From Sphingomicrobium sp. (GTDB taxonomy: Bacteria > Pseudomonadota > Alphaproteobacteria > Sphingomonadales > Sphingomonadaceae): DNA of 39,960 nucleotides. The notes below the pieces were generated by a model, which did not search any database, had not been told where the DNA came from, and saw nothing but the letters and a program-made list of their open reading frames with translations. The position numbers and the translations under genes are program-made. Position 1 is the stretch's first letter. Every line of letters begins with the position of its first letter. Below are positions 25,633 through 34,341 of this stretch, in pieces. The stretch is from contig JAUJOV010000019.1 in NCBI GenBank assembly GCA_030447545.1, forward strand, positions 1-39,960, written 5' to 3'.

Positions 25633-26609
25633 CGTCGAGCCGGCGGTGGGAGGGGCTGCTGTTCGTCGCGCCGTTCCTTACGCTTTACTTCATCATCCTG
25701 ATCTTTCCGCTGTTTCGCGGGATGTGGCTCAGCCTCCACCGGGTCGAGCTGTTCGGGGCCGGGGACTTCATCGGCCTCGACAATTACGCGCGGCTCGCGG
25801 CCGATCCGATCTTCCACCAGTCGCTGATCAACACCTTCGTCGTCCACATTGATGATCGTTCCGCCGCTGACCGTGATCGCGCTTGCGCTCGCGCTCGCGC
25901 TCAACCGCGCCGGACCGGCCGCTGCCTGGCTGCGCGGGATCTTCTTCTCCTCGGCGGTCCTGTCGGTGACCATCGTCACCTTGATCTGGCGCTTCGTGCT
26001 GGCCCCCGACGCGGGCCTGCTCGGCGAAATCTGGCAGGGCTTCGGCAGGGGAACCCTTGCCGTTCCTCAGCCATCCGAACCTCGTGCTTCCGGCGATCGC
26101 GCTCACAACCATCTGGTGGTCGCTCGGTTTTCCGATGCTTCTGTTCCTGGCTGGGCTGCAGCAGATCCCGCACGAGATGTACGAAGCGGCGGCGCTCGAT
26201 CGGGCGAGCCGCTGGACGACATTCCGGCGCATCACGCTGCCCGCGCTCAAGCGAACGACGATCCTCGTCATCATGCTGCAGACGCGCGGCGCAGCTGCAG
26301 ATTTTCGGCCAGTCGCAGCTGATGACCGCCGGCGGGCCGAGCGGCGCTTCGCGAACCGCGGTGCTGTTCCTGTTCGAGACCGCGTTCGGCCGGTGGGAGC
26401 TCGGCTATGCGAGCGCGGCCGCGGAAATCCTGTTCCTGATCATCCTCGCGGTGACTCTGACGCAATATTACGCAACCGGACGGCGAGGAGGGCGCGCGTG
26501 GCGTCGGCCATTGATCGCGGGCGGCTCGGGCCGCTCGGCTATGCCGCGATCGGCATCGGCGCGATCATCGCTGGCGCGCCGCTCGTCTGGACGGTGCTTC
26601 TGTCGTTGA
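25629..26609 (+). pseudogene. Sugar ABC transporter permease (MalF/UgpA type), reading frame broken three times
   Basis: The protein is recognisable end to end but needs three frames. Frame one (from ATG 25629, overlapping the ATPase stop) gives FVAPFLTLYFIILIFPLFRG to SLINTFVV. Frame two (from about 25849) gives IVPPLTVIALALALALN and IWRFVLAPDAGLL. Frame three (from about 26057) gives FLSHPNLVLPAIALTTIWWS and the EAA loop EMYEAAALDRASRW. The first frame returns near 26284 with AQLQIFGQSQLMTAGGPSG and the last helix. Each change equals one extra base, so the net shift is three. The natural C-terminus is unclear: the present frame ends at 26609, deep in the next gene, while another frame stops at 26514. 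Hydrophobic content is fully kept, so sequence error is likelier than decay. Confidence 0.8.
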
Positions 26610-27334
26610 AGGACAATGCCGAGCTCATCGGCAACAGCGCAGCCGCGCTGCAGGCGCCGTACACGCTCGAGAATTGCCTTGGCGATCTTCGGCAACAGCT
26701 CACCACGCGCTGGCTGATCAACAGCCTGATCGTGTCGCTGGCGACCACCGCCGGCGTCCTGGTCCTGTGTTCGCTGGCGGGCTACGGCTTCGCCCGGCTT
26801 GATTTCCCCTTCCGCCGGGCCTTGTTCATCTTCGTCCTGTTGGGCCTGGCGATCCCGGAGCTGGCGGTGATCCTGCCGCGGCACCATTTCTTCGCGGACC
26901 TGGGTCTGCACAACAGCTACCCCGGGCTGGTGCTGCCCGGCCTGACCAGCTCCTTCGGCGTGTTCTTCATGACGCAGTATTTCCGCGCCATCCCCGTCGA
27001 GCTCGACGAGGCCGCCGCGCTCGACGGCGCTTCGCGTTTCCGTGTCTTCTGGAGCGTGCTGCTGCCGCTCACTATTCCCGCCCAGGCCACGCTGGGCGTG
27101 TTCACCTTCCTGGCGTCCTGGAACGAGTATTGGTGGCCGCTGATCTCGGCCACCACCAGCGACTACTTCACCCTGACGGTGGGCCTGGCCTCGGCGCAGA
27201 TGAACTATGCGCAGACCAGCGGGCTCGGCTTCCTGATGGCGCAGGCGGTGTTCGCCTCGATCCCGATCTTCATCGTCTACATCATCTTCCAGAAGCAGAT
27301 CGTCCGCGCGATGGCGGGCACCGCAATACGATGA
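26498..27334 (+). CDS. Sugar ABC transporter permease (MalG/UgpE type)
   Basis: A 278-residue inner-membrane permease with about six helices, partner of the preceding permease. Start is GTG at 26498, six bases after GGAGGG; the open frame reaching back to 26057 belongs to the broken upstream permease. The ATPase-contacting EAA loop is ELDEAAALDGASRFRVFW (about 169-186). SLIVSLATTAGVLVLCSLAGYGFARL and LASWNEYWWPL are typical of the MalG group. Its TGA overlaps the ATG of the binding protein gene (ATGA), showing tight coupling. Confidence 0.92.
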   Translation: MASAIDRGRLGPLGYAAIGIGAIIAGAPLVWTVLLSLKDNAELIGNSAAALQAPYTLENCLGDLRQQLTTRWLINSLIVSLATTAGVLVLCSLAGYGFARLDFPFRRALFIFVLLGLAIPELAVILPRHHFFADLGLHNSYPGLVLPGLTSSFGVFFMTQYFRAIPVELDEAAALDGASRFRVFWSVLLPLTIPAQATLGVFTFLASWNEYWWPLISATTSDYFTLTVGLASAQMNYAQTSGLGFLMAQAVFASIPIFIVYIIFQKQIVRAMAGTAIR

Positions 27335-28638
27335 AGCGGATCATTGCCGCACTCGTGCTGGCGCTTGGCTTAAGCAGCTGCAGCCCGGCCGACGACAAGA
27401 CGCACATCTACCTGCAGCGCTTCTTCGGCGAGTGCGGCGCCGAATATGGCGGCCGCACCGACGTCGACAAAGCAGAAGGGGAGTGCGGGATCATCACGAC
27501 GATGATCAACCGCTTCAATGCGCAGAACCCGGACGTGCAAGTCGACACGAACGTCGTCGCCTGGCCCGGCTACCCGCAGCTCGCCGCGCAGATGGCCGCG
27601 CGCGACCCGCCCGACCTCGTCACCATGCACACCGGCGTGATCTCCGACTATTCGAGCAACGGGCTGCTCGAGCCGGTCGAGCCGTACCTGAGGCAGGCGG
27701 GTATCAGCCCGGCGCAGTTCACCGCCGCGAGCCGGCTTGCAGTGACCATCGGCGACCGCATCTACGGACTGCCGCTGGACACGCACGGCGGGCTGTTCCA
27801 CATCAATACGAAGCTGTTCGAGCAGGCCGGGCTGATGCGCGGCGGCAAGCCGGTGCTCCCCAACTCCGCCGAGGAGCTGCTCGCCCACGCGCGCCAGTTC
27901 AAGCAGCGCACTGGCAAGCCCTATCTGATCCAGAGCAATGTCGGCGACCCCGCTTATGCTGCGCGCAACCAGTACACCTACATGATGGCCCAGGGCGCAG
28001 TGCTGTTCCCCGACGACAAGCACATCCGCCTCGCCACGCCGATTGGCCGCCGCGTCGCAAGCTTCTTCAGGCAGATCAACGTCGAGCGGCTCGGCACACA
28101 GGACATGGACACCCCGGGCGCGATCGCCGCGTTCATGAACGGCGAGGGCGGGATCTATCCGACCGGCACCTGGATGATCGGATCGTTCCAAGAGGAGTCG
28201 GTGACTCCCGGCCGGCCGCTCTACAACAGCTATGCGGTCTTTCCATATCCGCGGCTGTGGGGCGAGCGGCTCGAGTACGTCGGCGGCCATGCCTGGGTGG
28301 TGCCGGCGCGCAAGCGCAGCCCCGAGCAGAAGGCGGCGATCGCGCGCTTCTTCCGGTTCATGGCCCAGCATAATTATGACTGGACCCGCACGGGGCATTT
28401 GCCCGCGTTCGAGGCGGTGCTTGCGAGCCCGAACTATCGCGCCCTGCCGCACCGGTCCGACATCGCGCTGCTCGCGCAAATGGGCCGGCCGCTTCCCGGC
28501 CACGTCCGCCGGCAATCGGCGATCGAGGGAATCGTCGGCGAGGAGATGGCCGCCGGGGTCACCGGGCAGAAGCCCATCGACGCTGCGCTTGGCGACGCCG
28601 AGCGGCGGGTCAACGAGTTCCTCGCCCAGCTCGATTAG
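27331..28638 (+). CDS. Extracellular sugar-binding lipoprotein of ABC transporter
   Basis: A 435-residue periplasmic solute-binding protein of family 1. The signal ends in the lipobox LSSC (Cys17), so it is a lipoprotein. ITTMINRFNAQNPDVQV, GYPQLAAQMAARDPPDLVTMH, GLPLDTHGGLFHINTKLFEQAG and GEGGIYPTGTWMIGSF are characteristic of carbohydrate binders. It is the last gene of the ATPase-permease-permease-binder operon (24541-28638), with an ATGA overlap to the second permease. The N-terminal part has an unusual Cys-containing insert (GECGAEYGGRTDVDKAEGEC). The ligand is probably an oligosaccharide released by the GH43 enzymes downstream, by context only. Confidence 0.92.
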   Translation: MKRIIAALVLALGLSSCSPADDKTHIYLQRFFGECGAEYGGRTDVDKAEGECGIITTMINRFNAQNPDVQVDTNVVAWPGYPQLAAQMAARDPPDLVTMHTGVISDYSSNGLLEPVEPYLRQAGISPAQFTAASRLAVTIGDRIYGLPLDTHGGLFHINTKLFEQAGLMRGGKPVLPNSAEELLAHARQFKQRTGKPYLIQSNVGDPAYAARNQYTYMMAQGAVLFPDDKHIRLATPIGRRVASFFRQINVERLGTQDMDTPGAIAAFMNGEGGIYPTGTWMIGSFQEESVTPGRPLYNSYAVFPYPRLWGERLEYVGGHAWVVPARKRSPEQKAAIARFFRFMAQHNYDWTRTGHLPAFEAVLASPNYRALPHRSDIALLAQMGRPLPGHVRRQSAIEGIVGEEMAAGVTGQKPIDAALGDAERRVNEFLAQLD

Positions 28639-28659
28639 GCTGCTGCGCCTTCCCTGCAA

Positions 28660-28681
28660 CATATTGAATCGAATTGATATG
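28660..28681. promoter_or_regulatory. AT-rich imperfect palindrome upstream of the second TonB receptor
   Basis: CATATTGAATCGAATTGATATG is a 22-base imperfect inverted repeat (8 of 11 pairs match) standing out in very GC-rich surroundings. It lies about 85 bases before the receptor start. A TTGTCA at 28698-28703 could be a -35 element. The layout suggests a repressor or activator site, but no regulator gene is present nearby. Confidence 0.35.
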
Positions 28682-28765
28682 AGCGGAAATATGCCGCTTG
28701 TCACAATCCTGTAAGCGAGACATACCTGTGCCGAGCTGCGGGGAGAGCGGCTGAAGGGGAGAGTC

Positions 28766-31630
28766 ATGCGGCGCACCAGCACCATGTTGTGGTCGACCTC
28801 GGCCATTGTTTTTGCACTTATCGCTTCGCCGGCATCGGCGCAGACGCAGCCTGATCCGGCAACGCCGCCCGACCCCACGGTCGAGGCGCAGACGCAGCCG
28901 GCTCCTACGGAGGAGGAGGGTTCGCCGCAGACCGACGACGCGGTCCAGACCACGACCGGGCAGGACCAGGCGCCGGACGCGGAGGCGGCAGAGGGCGAAA
29001 TCGTCGTTACCGGCCTTCGCCGCTCGTTGCAGACGTCGCAGAACATCAAGCGCAACAGCGAGCAGATCGTCGATTCCATCGTCGCCGAGGACATCGGCAA
29101 GCTGCCGGACCGGACGGTGTCCGAAGCCATTGCGCGAATTCCGGGCGTGACGGTCGAACGGGCCGGGGCCGAAGCCGGCGACGTGTTCGTGCGCGGCCTG
29201 CGCGATCCCGCGACGACCTACAACGGCCGCGACATCTTCACCGCCGAAGTGCGCCAGGTTGCGCCGCAGGACTTTCCGGCCGGCGGTGTCGCCGCGCTCG
29301 AGGTCTTCAAGTCGCAAACCGCCGAGCAGATCGAAGGAAATCTCGCCGGCCTGGTCAACGTACGGTCACGCCGTCCGTTCGACTTCAAGGGGTTCGAGCT
29401 CGCGGGCTCGGTCAACACCACCTATGCCGATCTTGCCAAGGACGTGGCGTGGAACGGCAACGTCCTGGTGTCCAACCGGTGGGAATTGGGTGACGGCAGC
29501 GAGTTCGGCGCTCTGCTCAACCTCAGCTCTACCAAGCTGCGCTTTGAGGACAATGTCCGCTTCGCCGCCGGCGACTTTTTCGGCCTCAATCCGAGCGCCG
29601 GTAACCCCAACGTCCTCTGCGACAACTTCGACTTCGGTTGCCTTGGAGGAGCGCCTGCGTTCAACATCCCCGGCACCACGGTTCGCACCCCGGTCGGCGT
29701 GGGGCTGTTCATGGGCACCGGCAAGCGGCGGCGTCCTTCGGCCAATGCGGCGCTCCAGTACAAGGTCAATCCGGATCTGCAATTCTACGTGGACGCGCTG
29801 TACCAGGGCTTCCGGAACAAGGGCTCCGATCGTCTGCTGTTCGTCCCCCTGTTCGCTTATCAAAGCTACACGGAGGTCGAGATCGACGGCGAGGGCGACC
29901 GCTTCGCCTATCCCGAGAGCCTGGTCGCCAACCGTGCGAACTGCTGTCCTCCCGGCGGTTTCCAGGGCGCTGCGGCCGCAAAAACGAACACGTATCAGCT
30001 CGCGGGCGGCGCCATCTACGACACTGACCGCATCCGCTTCGGAGTCGACATCGCCCGCACCGACAGCAAGTTCGACCTTTCGGTCTACAGCGTCGATTAC
30101 CGGCTCAATAGACCGCCCACGCAGCTCGTTGTGGACTTCGACGGGTCCGGTGACGGCGGTGCGCAGTTCGACTTCGAGGGCGTCGATCCGAGCGATCTGA
30201 GCAACTATAATTACGTCGGCTTTTTCGACCGCCACCTCGTCGCCCAGGGTGACGATTGGCAAGCGCGCGCGGACGTCACCCTCAAGGACGTTTCTGCGGA
30301 GTGGGTCCGCGGGATCGATCTTGGCGTGCGCTTCAATAAGCGCGACGCCGGGTTCACCAATGCCGAGCGTTTTTCGACGCGCGGTGAGGGTCAGCCCTTT
30401 GCGAACGTGCCGCTGGAGTTCGATGAGGTCGACTTCCGCTTCCGCGACGGCAACCAACACATCGATACGCTGGTGCTGCCGACCTACGGTAGCATCCGCA
30501 ACTCGGTCGATATCCTGCGCGACATTGCCGGCTTCCTGCCGGGCCGCCCGGAGCCCGGGCTCGAGTCGGTGACTCAGGACAGGACCGGGCCGTTCGACGA
30601 TTACACCGCGAACGAGAAGGGGTACACCGGCTATGCGCAGCTGCGCTACGGCTTCTACAGCGGGGACATCCCGATCGAGGGGGCGATCGGCCTTCGCGCG
30701 GTCAAGACCAAATTCGGTCTCGACAGCGTAGCGGGAAACAACAACGCAGTGGTTCCGCTCGAAGTTAGGAATGACTACGTCGATTATCTGCCCAATGCGA
30801 GCGTCCGCGTCGGTCTGACCGACAAACTGCAGGTGCGCGCCGCCTTTACGGAGACTCGCCGGCGCCCGGACTTCGCGCAGCTCAATCCGGGCCTCCGCCT
30901 CGATCCTCCACCGCAGCCGGGGCAGGTTCAGGAAGGCAACGGCGGCAATCCGTTCCTGCGCCCGATCACGTCGAAGAATTATGACCTGTCGGTGGAATAT
31001 TATTTCTCGCGGACCGGTTTTGGAGCGCTCGCCTTGTTCCGCCGCGACGTCGACGATTTCATCGTGAACGCGGCCGAGATCCAGGACCTTCCCGGTGTCG
31101 GAGAGGTGCGCATCCGAGGGCCGATCAACGCTCCCAAGGGCCGTCTGCAAGGGGCGGAGGCGCAGTTCCGGACCTTCTTTGACTTCGGCTTCGTGCCCAG
31201 CTGGGCTCACGGCTTCGGCACCGAGCTCAACGTGACCTACATCGACAACGAGCTCGATGCCGGTCCGGGCTTCACTGCCGCCGAAGAGGTGGAGTTCCCG
31301 GACGTGTCCAAGTGGGCCTACAACGTCGTCGGCTTCTATGAGCAGGGCCCGCTCACCGCCCGGCTGGCGTACAATTATCGTTCCCGGTTCATCCAGGGCT
31401 TCGAAAACCGCCCTGGCGGGACGATCTCCGAGTTCACCAGGGGCGTGTCACGTCTTGACGGCTCGGTCAGCTACACAGTGAACGACAACGTGACGCTCGC
31501 GGCCGACGTGTCGAACATCCTGGGCAAGCCGTTCCGCAACTTCCGCGGCACCGAGGATGGCTTCTTCACGACTCGCGACGTGCGCTACGAGGAGCGTGTG
31601 TTCTCTATCGGCGTTCGCTCCCGGCTGTAG
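28766..31630 (+). CDS. TonB-dependent receptor (Xanthomonas/Caulobacter carbohydrate type)
   Basis: A 954-residue outer-membrane receptor. The signal peptide ends at about Ala25 (PASA then QTQP). A Pro/Thr/Gln-rich linker (26-75) precedes the TonB box GEIVVTGLRRSL at about 77-88. The plug is of the TonB-Xanth-Caul type, with EDIGKLPDRTVSEAIARIPGV, VFVRGLRDP and GVAALEVFKSQTAEQIEGNLAG. The barrel ends FSIGVRSRL. ATG at 28766 follows GGGGAGAG. It lies between the ABC transporter operon and the GH43 genes, so uptake of plant-wall oligosaccharides is likely by context. A tetraloop terminator follows the stop. Confidence 0.94.
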   Translation: MRRTSTMLWSTSAIVFALIASPASAQTQPDPATPPDPTVEAQTQPAPTEEEGSPQTDDAVQTTTGQDQAPDAEAAEGEIVVTGLRRSLQTSQNIKRNSEQIVDSIVAEDIGKLPDRTVSEAIARIPGVTVERAGAEAGDVFVRGLRDPATTYNGRDIFTAEVRQVAPQDFPAGGVAALEVFKSQTAEQIEGNLAGLVNVRSRRPFDFKGFELAGSVNTTYADLAKDVAWNGNVLVSNRWELGDGSEFGALLNLSSTKLRFEDNVRFAAGDFFGLNPSAGNPNVLCDNFDFGCLGGAPAFNIPGTTVRTPVGVGLFMGTGKRRRPSANAALQYKVNPDLQFYVDALYQGFRNKGSDRLLFVPLFAYQSYTEVEIDGEGDRFAYPESLVANRANCCPPGGFQGAAAAKTNTYQLAGGAIYDTDRIRFGVDIARTDSKFDLSVYSVDYRLNRPPTQLVVDFDGSGDGGAQFDFEGVDPSDLSNYNYVGFFDRHLVAQGDDWQARADVTLKDVSAEWVRGIDLGVRFNKRDAGFTNAERFSTRGEGQPFANVPLEFDEVDFRFRDGNQHIDTLVLPTYGSIRNSVDILRDIAGFLPGRPEPGLESVTQDRTGPFDDYTANEKGYTGYAQLRYGFYSGDIPIEGAIGLRAVKTKFGLDSVAGNNNAVVPLEVRNDYVDYLPNASVRVGLTDKLQVRAAFTETRRRPDFAQLNPGLRLDPPPQPGQVQEGNGGNPFLRPITSKNYDLSVEYYFSRTGFGALALFRRDVDDFIVNAAEIQDLPGVGEVRIRGPINAPKGRLQGAEAQFRTFFDFGFVPSWAHGFGTELNVTYIDNELDAGPGFTAAEEVEFPDVSKWAYNVVGFYEQGPLTARLAYNYRSRFIQGFENRPGGTISEFTRGVSRLDGSVSYTVNDNVTLAADVSNILGKPFRNFRGTEDGFFTTRDVRYEERVFSIGVRSRL

Positions 31631-31657
31631 CGCCGCGAACGCATCTTCTTCAGTTCG

Positions 31658-31688
31658 GGGCGGCCCTTCGGGGCCGCCCTATTTCTTT
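31658..31688 (+). terminator. Rho-independent terminator after the second TonB receptor
   Basis: A perfect nine-base stem GGGCGGCCC (31658-31666) and GGGCCGCCC (31671-31679) closes a TTCG loop, followed by TATTTCTTTT. It may also serve the convergent GH43 transcription from the other side, whose coding end is at 31767. Confidence 0.92.
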
Positions 31689-31766
31689 TCGGGGGCTTTC
31701 GAAGCGCCGCGCTCCGCTCGGCTGCCGGAGCGATCAGAGCCGTCAGCGCGCTGCAAAGGGTTCGGC

Positions 31767-32797
31767 TCACCGCGTAGTCTGCCCGTCCTGGCGGAGGCTC
31801 GGCCCGATCTTCGGCTGCCCATCCTTCCAGAATATGGGCGCAATGTAGAGGTAGCGCTCGTCCCTGTCTTTCCGGCAGCCGCTGGTCGCCGCCCAGGCGT
31901 GGAACGCGAGGAAGTGGCGCTGTCCGGCCTGGAAGATCGCGGGATGACCAGGGCCGCTGAGGCAGCCCGCCTCGCGGTCCTTGAAGCTGTTGAGATCGGG
32001 TTCTCGGGCGCATCGGTGCACGGGCCGAGCGGACCCGCGCATTGGGCATAGCCGGTCGCATAGTTCGACAGCCGCTGCGTCTCGCTCCATCCAAAGAAGG
32101 CTGCCGAGTAGAACAGCTGGTACCCACGAGGCGCGCGCACCATGAACGGAGCCTCGACCAAGTTCATCTCCCACTTCTTGTCATTCTTGGCGAGCGCAGC
32201 GGGCTGCCCAATCACCGTCAGGCCGTCCGGGCTCATCTCGTGGCCCCACAGCATAGTGTCCTGCCTGACCCGGTTCCCGTCGTTCTTGTAGTAGAGGTAG
32301 AGCTTGCCGTCGGCGTCGCGAAACGGGCTCGCGTCGATCGTTCCGCCAATGTCGAATTGGCAGACCATCGGCCGGCTCGACGTGTCGACGAACGGTCCGG
32401 TGGGGCTCGCCGCCGCGGCAACGCCGATGCACTGGACATTCCGGCTGCGATGCGCGGCCGTATAGTAGAGCAGCCACTGGTTGCCGACCTTCATCACCTC
32501 CGGCGCCCAAGTGAAGCCGGTCTTGGCCCAGGCGCCGAGCCTCGGCATTCCGTCGATCGGCTTGCCGCTCGCGTCCGTCACCCGCGACCAGTGGACGAGG
32601 TCCTTCGAGCGGAGCATCGGCAGGTTCGGTCGGTCGTTGGTCGAGTAAGCGATGAACTCGCCATTGTGCAGGATGACGTGCGGGTCGGGGAAATTGTCCG
32701 TGAACACCGGCACGAACGACGGCTGGGCGGCCGCTGCGAACGACCAGGATGCGGCGGCGAGCGCGGCAACGCGCGTCAATTTACGAAGCATTGGCAT
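31767..32797 (-). CDS. Exported GH43 glycosidase, reading frame broken near 31996
   Basis: A five-bladed propeller glycosidase of family GH43 (arabinofuranosidase, xylosidase or arabinanase activities). The start at 32797 gives a signal peptide ending FAAAAQ. Expected catalytic residues are Asp38 in NFPDPHV, Asp155 in GGTIDASPF and Glu215 in LVEAPFMV. The main frame runs into nonsense after TDAPENP near residue 267, while the adjoining frame continues with DLNSFKDREAGCLSGPGHPA and ends properly at 31767. One missing base near 31996-31997 (CCGAT for CCGGAT on the minus strand) restores a 343-residue protein. It is 73 bases downstream of the second GH43 gene on the same strand. Confidence 0.86.
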
Positions 32798-32870
32798 CGC
32801 GGATGATCCTCTCGATGCGGGTTTCCTGAAGCAGCCCCGCTTTAGCACGGCGGCAGCCCTCGCCAAACGG

Positions 32871-34265
32871 TCAGAGCTGGCGCAGCGTGACTTCGTTGCG
32901 GGTGAACCCGAGCCGGACCGTCAGCAGCGCGCGAAAGGCGTTGTAGCCGGCCTGTTCGGGGAAGAAGGCATGGAAGAAGAGCTGCGGCCTGCCGTCCGCT
33001 CCCGGGGCGACCGACGCGTGACCGGGCGCCCACCATTCGCGTGTCGACTTGAGCAAGGGCTCGGGCTGCTTTTCGTACGGCCCGAGCGGATGGTCGGCGA
33101 CCGCGACCCCGATCCCGTAGGCGGGCGTGGAAAAGTCGTTCCCGGCATAGAACATCCAGTAGCGGCCCTGCTGGCGAGTGACGAACGGCCCCTCGATCAA
33201 ATGGCCTTCCCAGTCGAGGTCGTTGGCGAGCACGATCCTTTCCTCGCCGACGAGGGAGCGGCCGTCGGGCGCAAGCCGCCGGGCGTGGATCGGCGTGCGC
33301 ATCGCCTCGACGATGTCGCCGGCATGGCCGCAGTCGACCAGCGCCGGCTTCACGCGCGGCCAATTGTCGAGCGCCGCCTCGATCAACGGCTGCATCAGGA
33401 AATAGCGCTCCATCGGCCGGCGAGTGTTCGCCCATGGCTGGACCGCGGCTGCGAAGGCGGCAGTTCGCCGGTCTTCGTCGGACGCGAACAATTGCTCGAT
33501 CAGCTGCGGATGCTCGCGCAGCAGCCCCGCGAGCGGGCGCGGCCAAAGCCCGTTCGTGTCGTTCTTCCAGAAGAAGTAGGTCGCTCCGTCTTCATCCGTG
33601 AAGATGTGCGAGTCGATCACTCCGCCGCTCGCCGCCGTGCCGGGATAGAGCACCTTTCCGCCGGTGATCAGCGGCTCGCCATTGTCGATCCACGGCCCGA
33701 ATGGCGTGGGCGCGCGGGCAATGCCGATCGCGAGCGCATTCGACGCCTGCCGAGCGGTGTACGCAACCAGATATTCGCCGCCCACGCGCGCCATTTCCGG
33801 CGCCCAGAAATCGGCGATGTGCCGCCCGGTCGCCGCCCATTGCGGCGTCTGACCCTCGGGGAAGATGAAGCCCCGATGCTCCCACTGCTCGAGGTCGGGC
33901 GAAAAGCTGATCGGGAATGCATCCGGTGCGTCGCTCGAAGTCGCGATGAGCACCCATCCGTCGTCCACCTTCAGCACCGCCGGGTCGCCGTACCCCGACA
34001 GGACTTTGGGGCTGAGGCTTTCGGTGATCAGCGGCCGCCAGCCGATCTCGCCGGGCTCGGCGGTCGGAGGCGTGACCGACCCCGGGGTGCGGGTGCCAAA
34101 GTCCGCCGCGAGCTCGCCGAAGAAGTCGAGATAGTCCTGATGTTCGCCGCCCCGCAGCTGGTAGCGGCGGCTGCGGCCATCCGAGGCAGTGACGAGGAAG
34201 CGTGTGCCCTCGCCGTCGGCCAATCCCTCGACTTGGTAGGCGAGGCGCGATTGTGTCAGGTCCAT
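32871..34265 (-). CDS. GH43-family glycosidase without signal peptide
   Basis: A 464-residue GH43-like enzyme. Likely catalytic residues are Asp94 in YGDPAVLK, Asp218 in GGVIDSHIF and Glu358 in HLIEGPFV. The spacing is unusual: a roughly 90-residue helical insert (about 240-330, with [18 protein letters not shown]) lies between the second and third residues, and about 85 polar residues precede the propeller. No signal peptide or lipobox is visible at the ATG at 34265, so the enzyme seems cytoplasmic and would act on imported oligosaccharides. It is upstream of the exported GH43 on the same strand and divergent from a third GH43 gene across a 76-base interval. Confidence 0.88.
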   Translation of the reverse strand: MDLTQSRLAYQVEGLADGEGTRFLVTASDGRSRRYQLRGGEHQDYLDFFGELAADFGTRTPGSVTPPTAEPGEIGWRPLITESLSPKVLSGYGDPAVLKVDDGWVLIATSSDAPDAFPISFSPDLEQWEHRGFIFPEGQTPQWAATGRHIADFWAPEMARVGGEYLVAYTARQASNALAIGIARAPTPFGPWIDNGEPLITGGKVLYPGTAASGGVIDSHIFTDEDGATYFFWKNDTNGLWPRPLAGLLREHPQLIEQLFASDEDRRTAAFAAAVQPWANTRRPMERYFLMQPLIEAALDNWPRVKPALVDCGHAGDIVEAMRTPIHARRLAPDGRSLVGEERIVLANDLDWEGHLIEGPFVTRQQGRYWMFYAGNDFSTPAYGIGVAVADHPLGPYEKQPEPLLKSTREWWAPGHASVAPGADGRPQLFFHAFFPEQAGYNAFRALLTVRLGFTRNEVTLRQL

Positions 34266-34341
34266 GGGCGCGCGCGATAGATAGGTCGGTGCGCGATGAG
34301 AACCCCTTTCGGCGAAATGCGCAGCGGCCTATGGTGCGGTC

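Noticed and set aside
29366-31210. 614-codon minus-strand open frame inside the TonB receptor
   Set aside because: Codon shadow of the receptor; no start site and no family features.
32652-34280. 542-codon plus-strand open frame opposite the GH43 genes
   Set aside because: Antisense of two GH43 proteins with intact catalytic residues.
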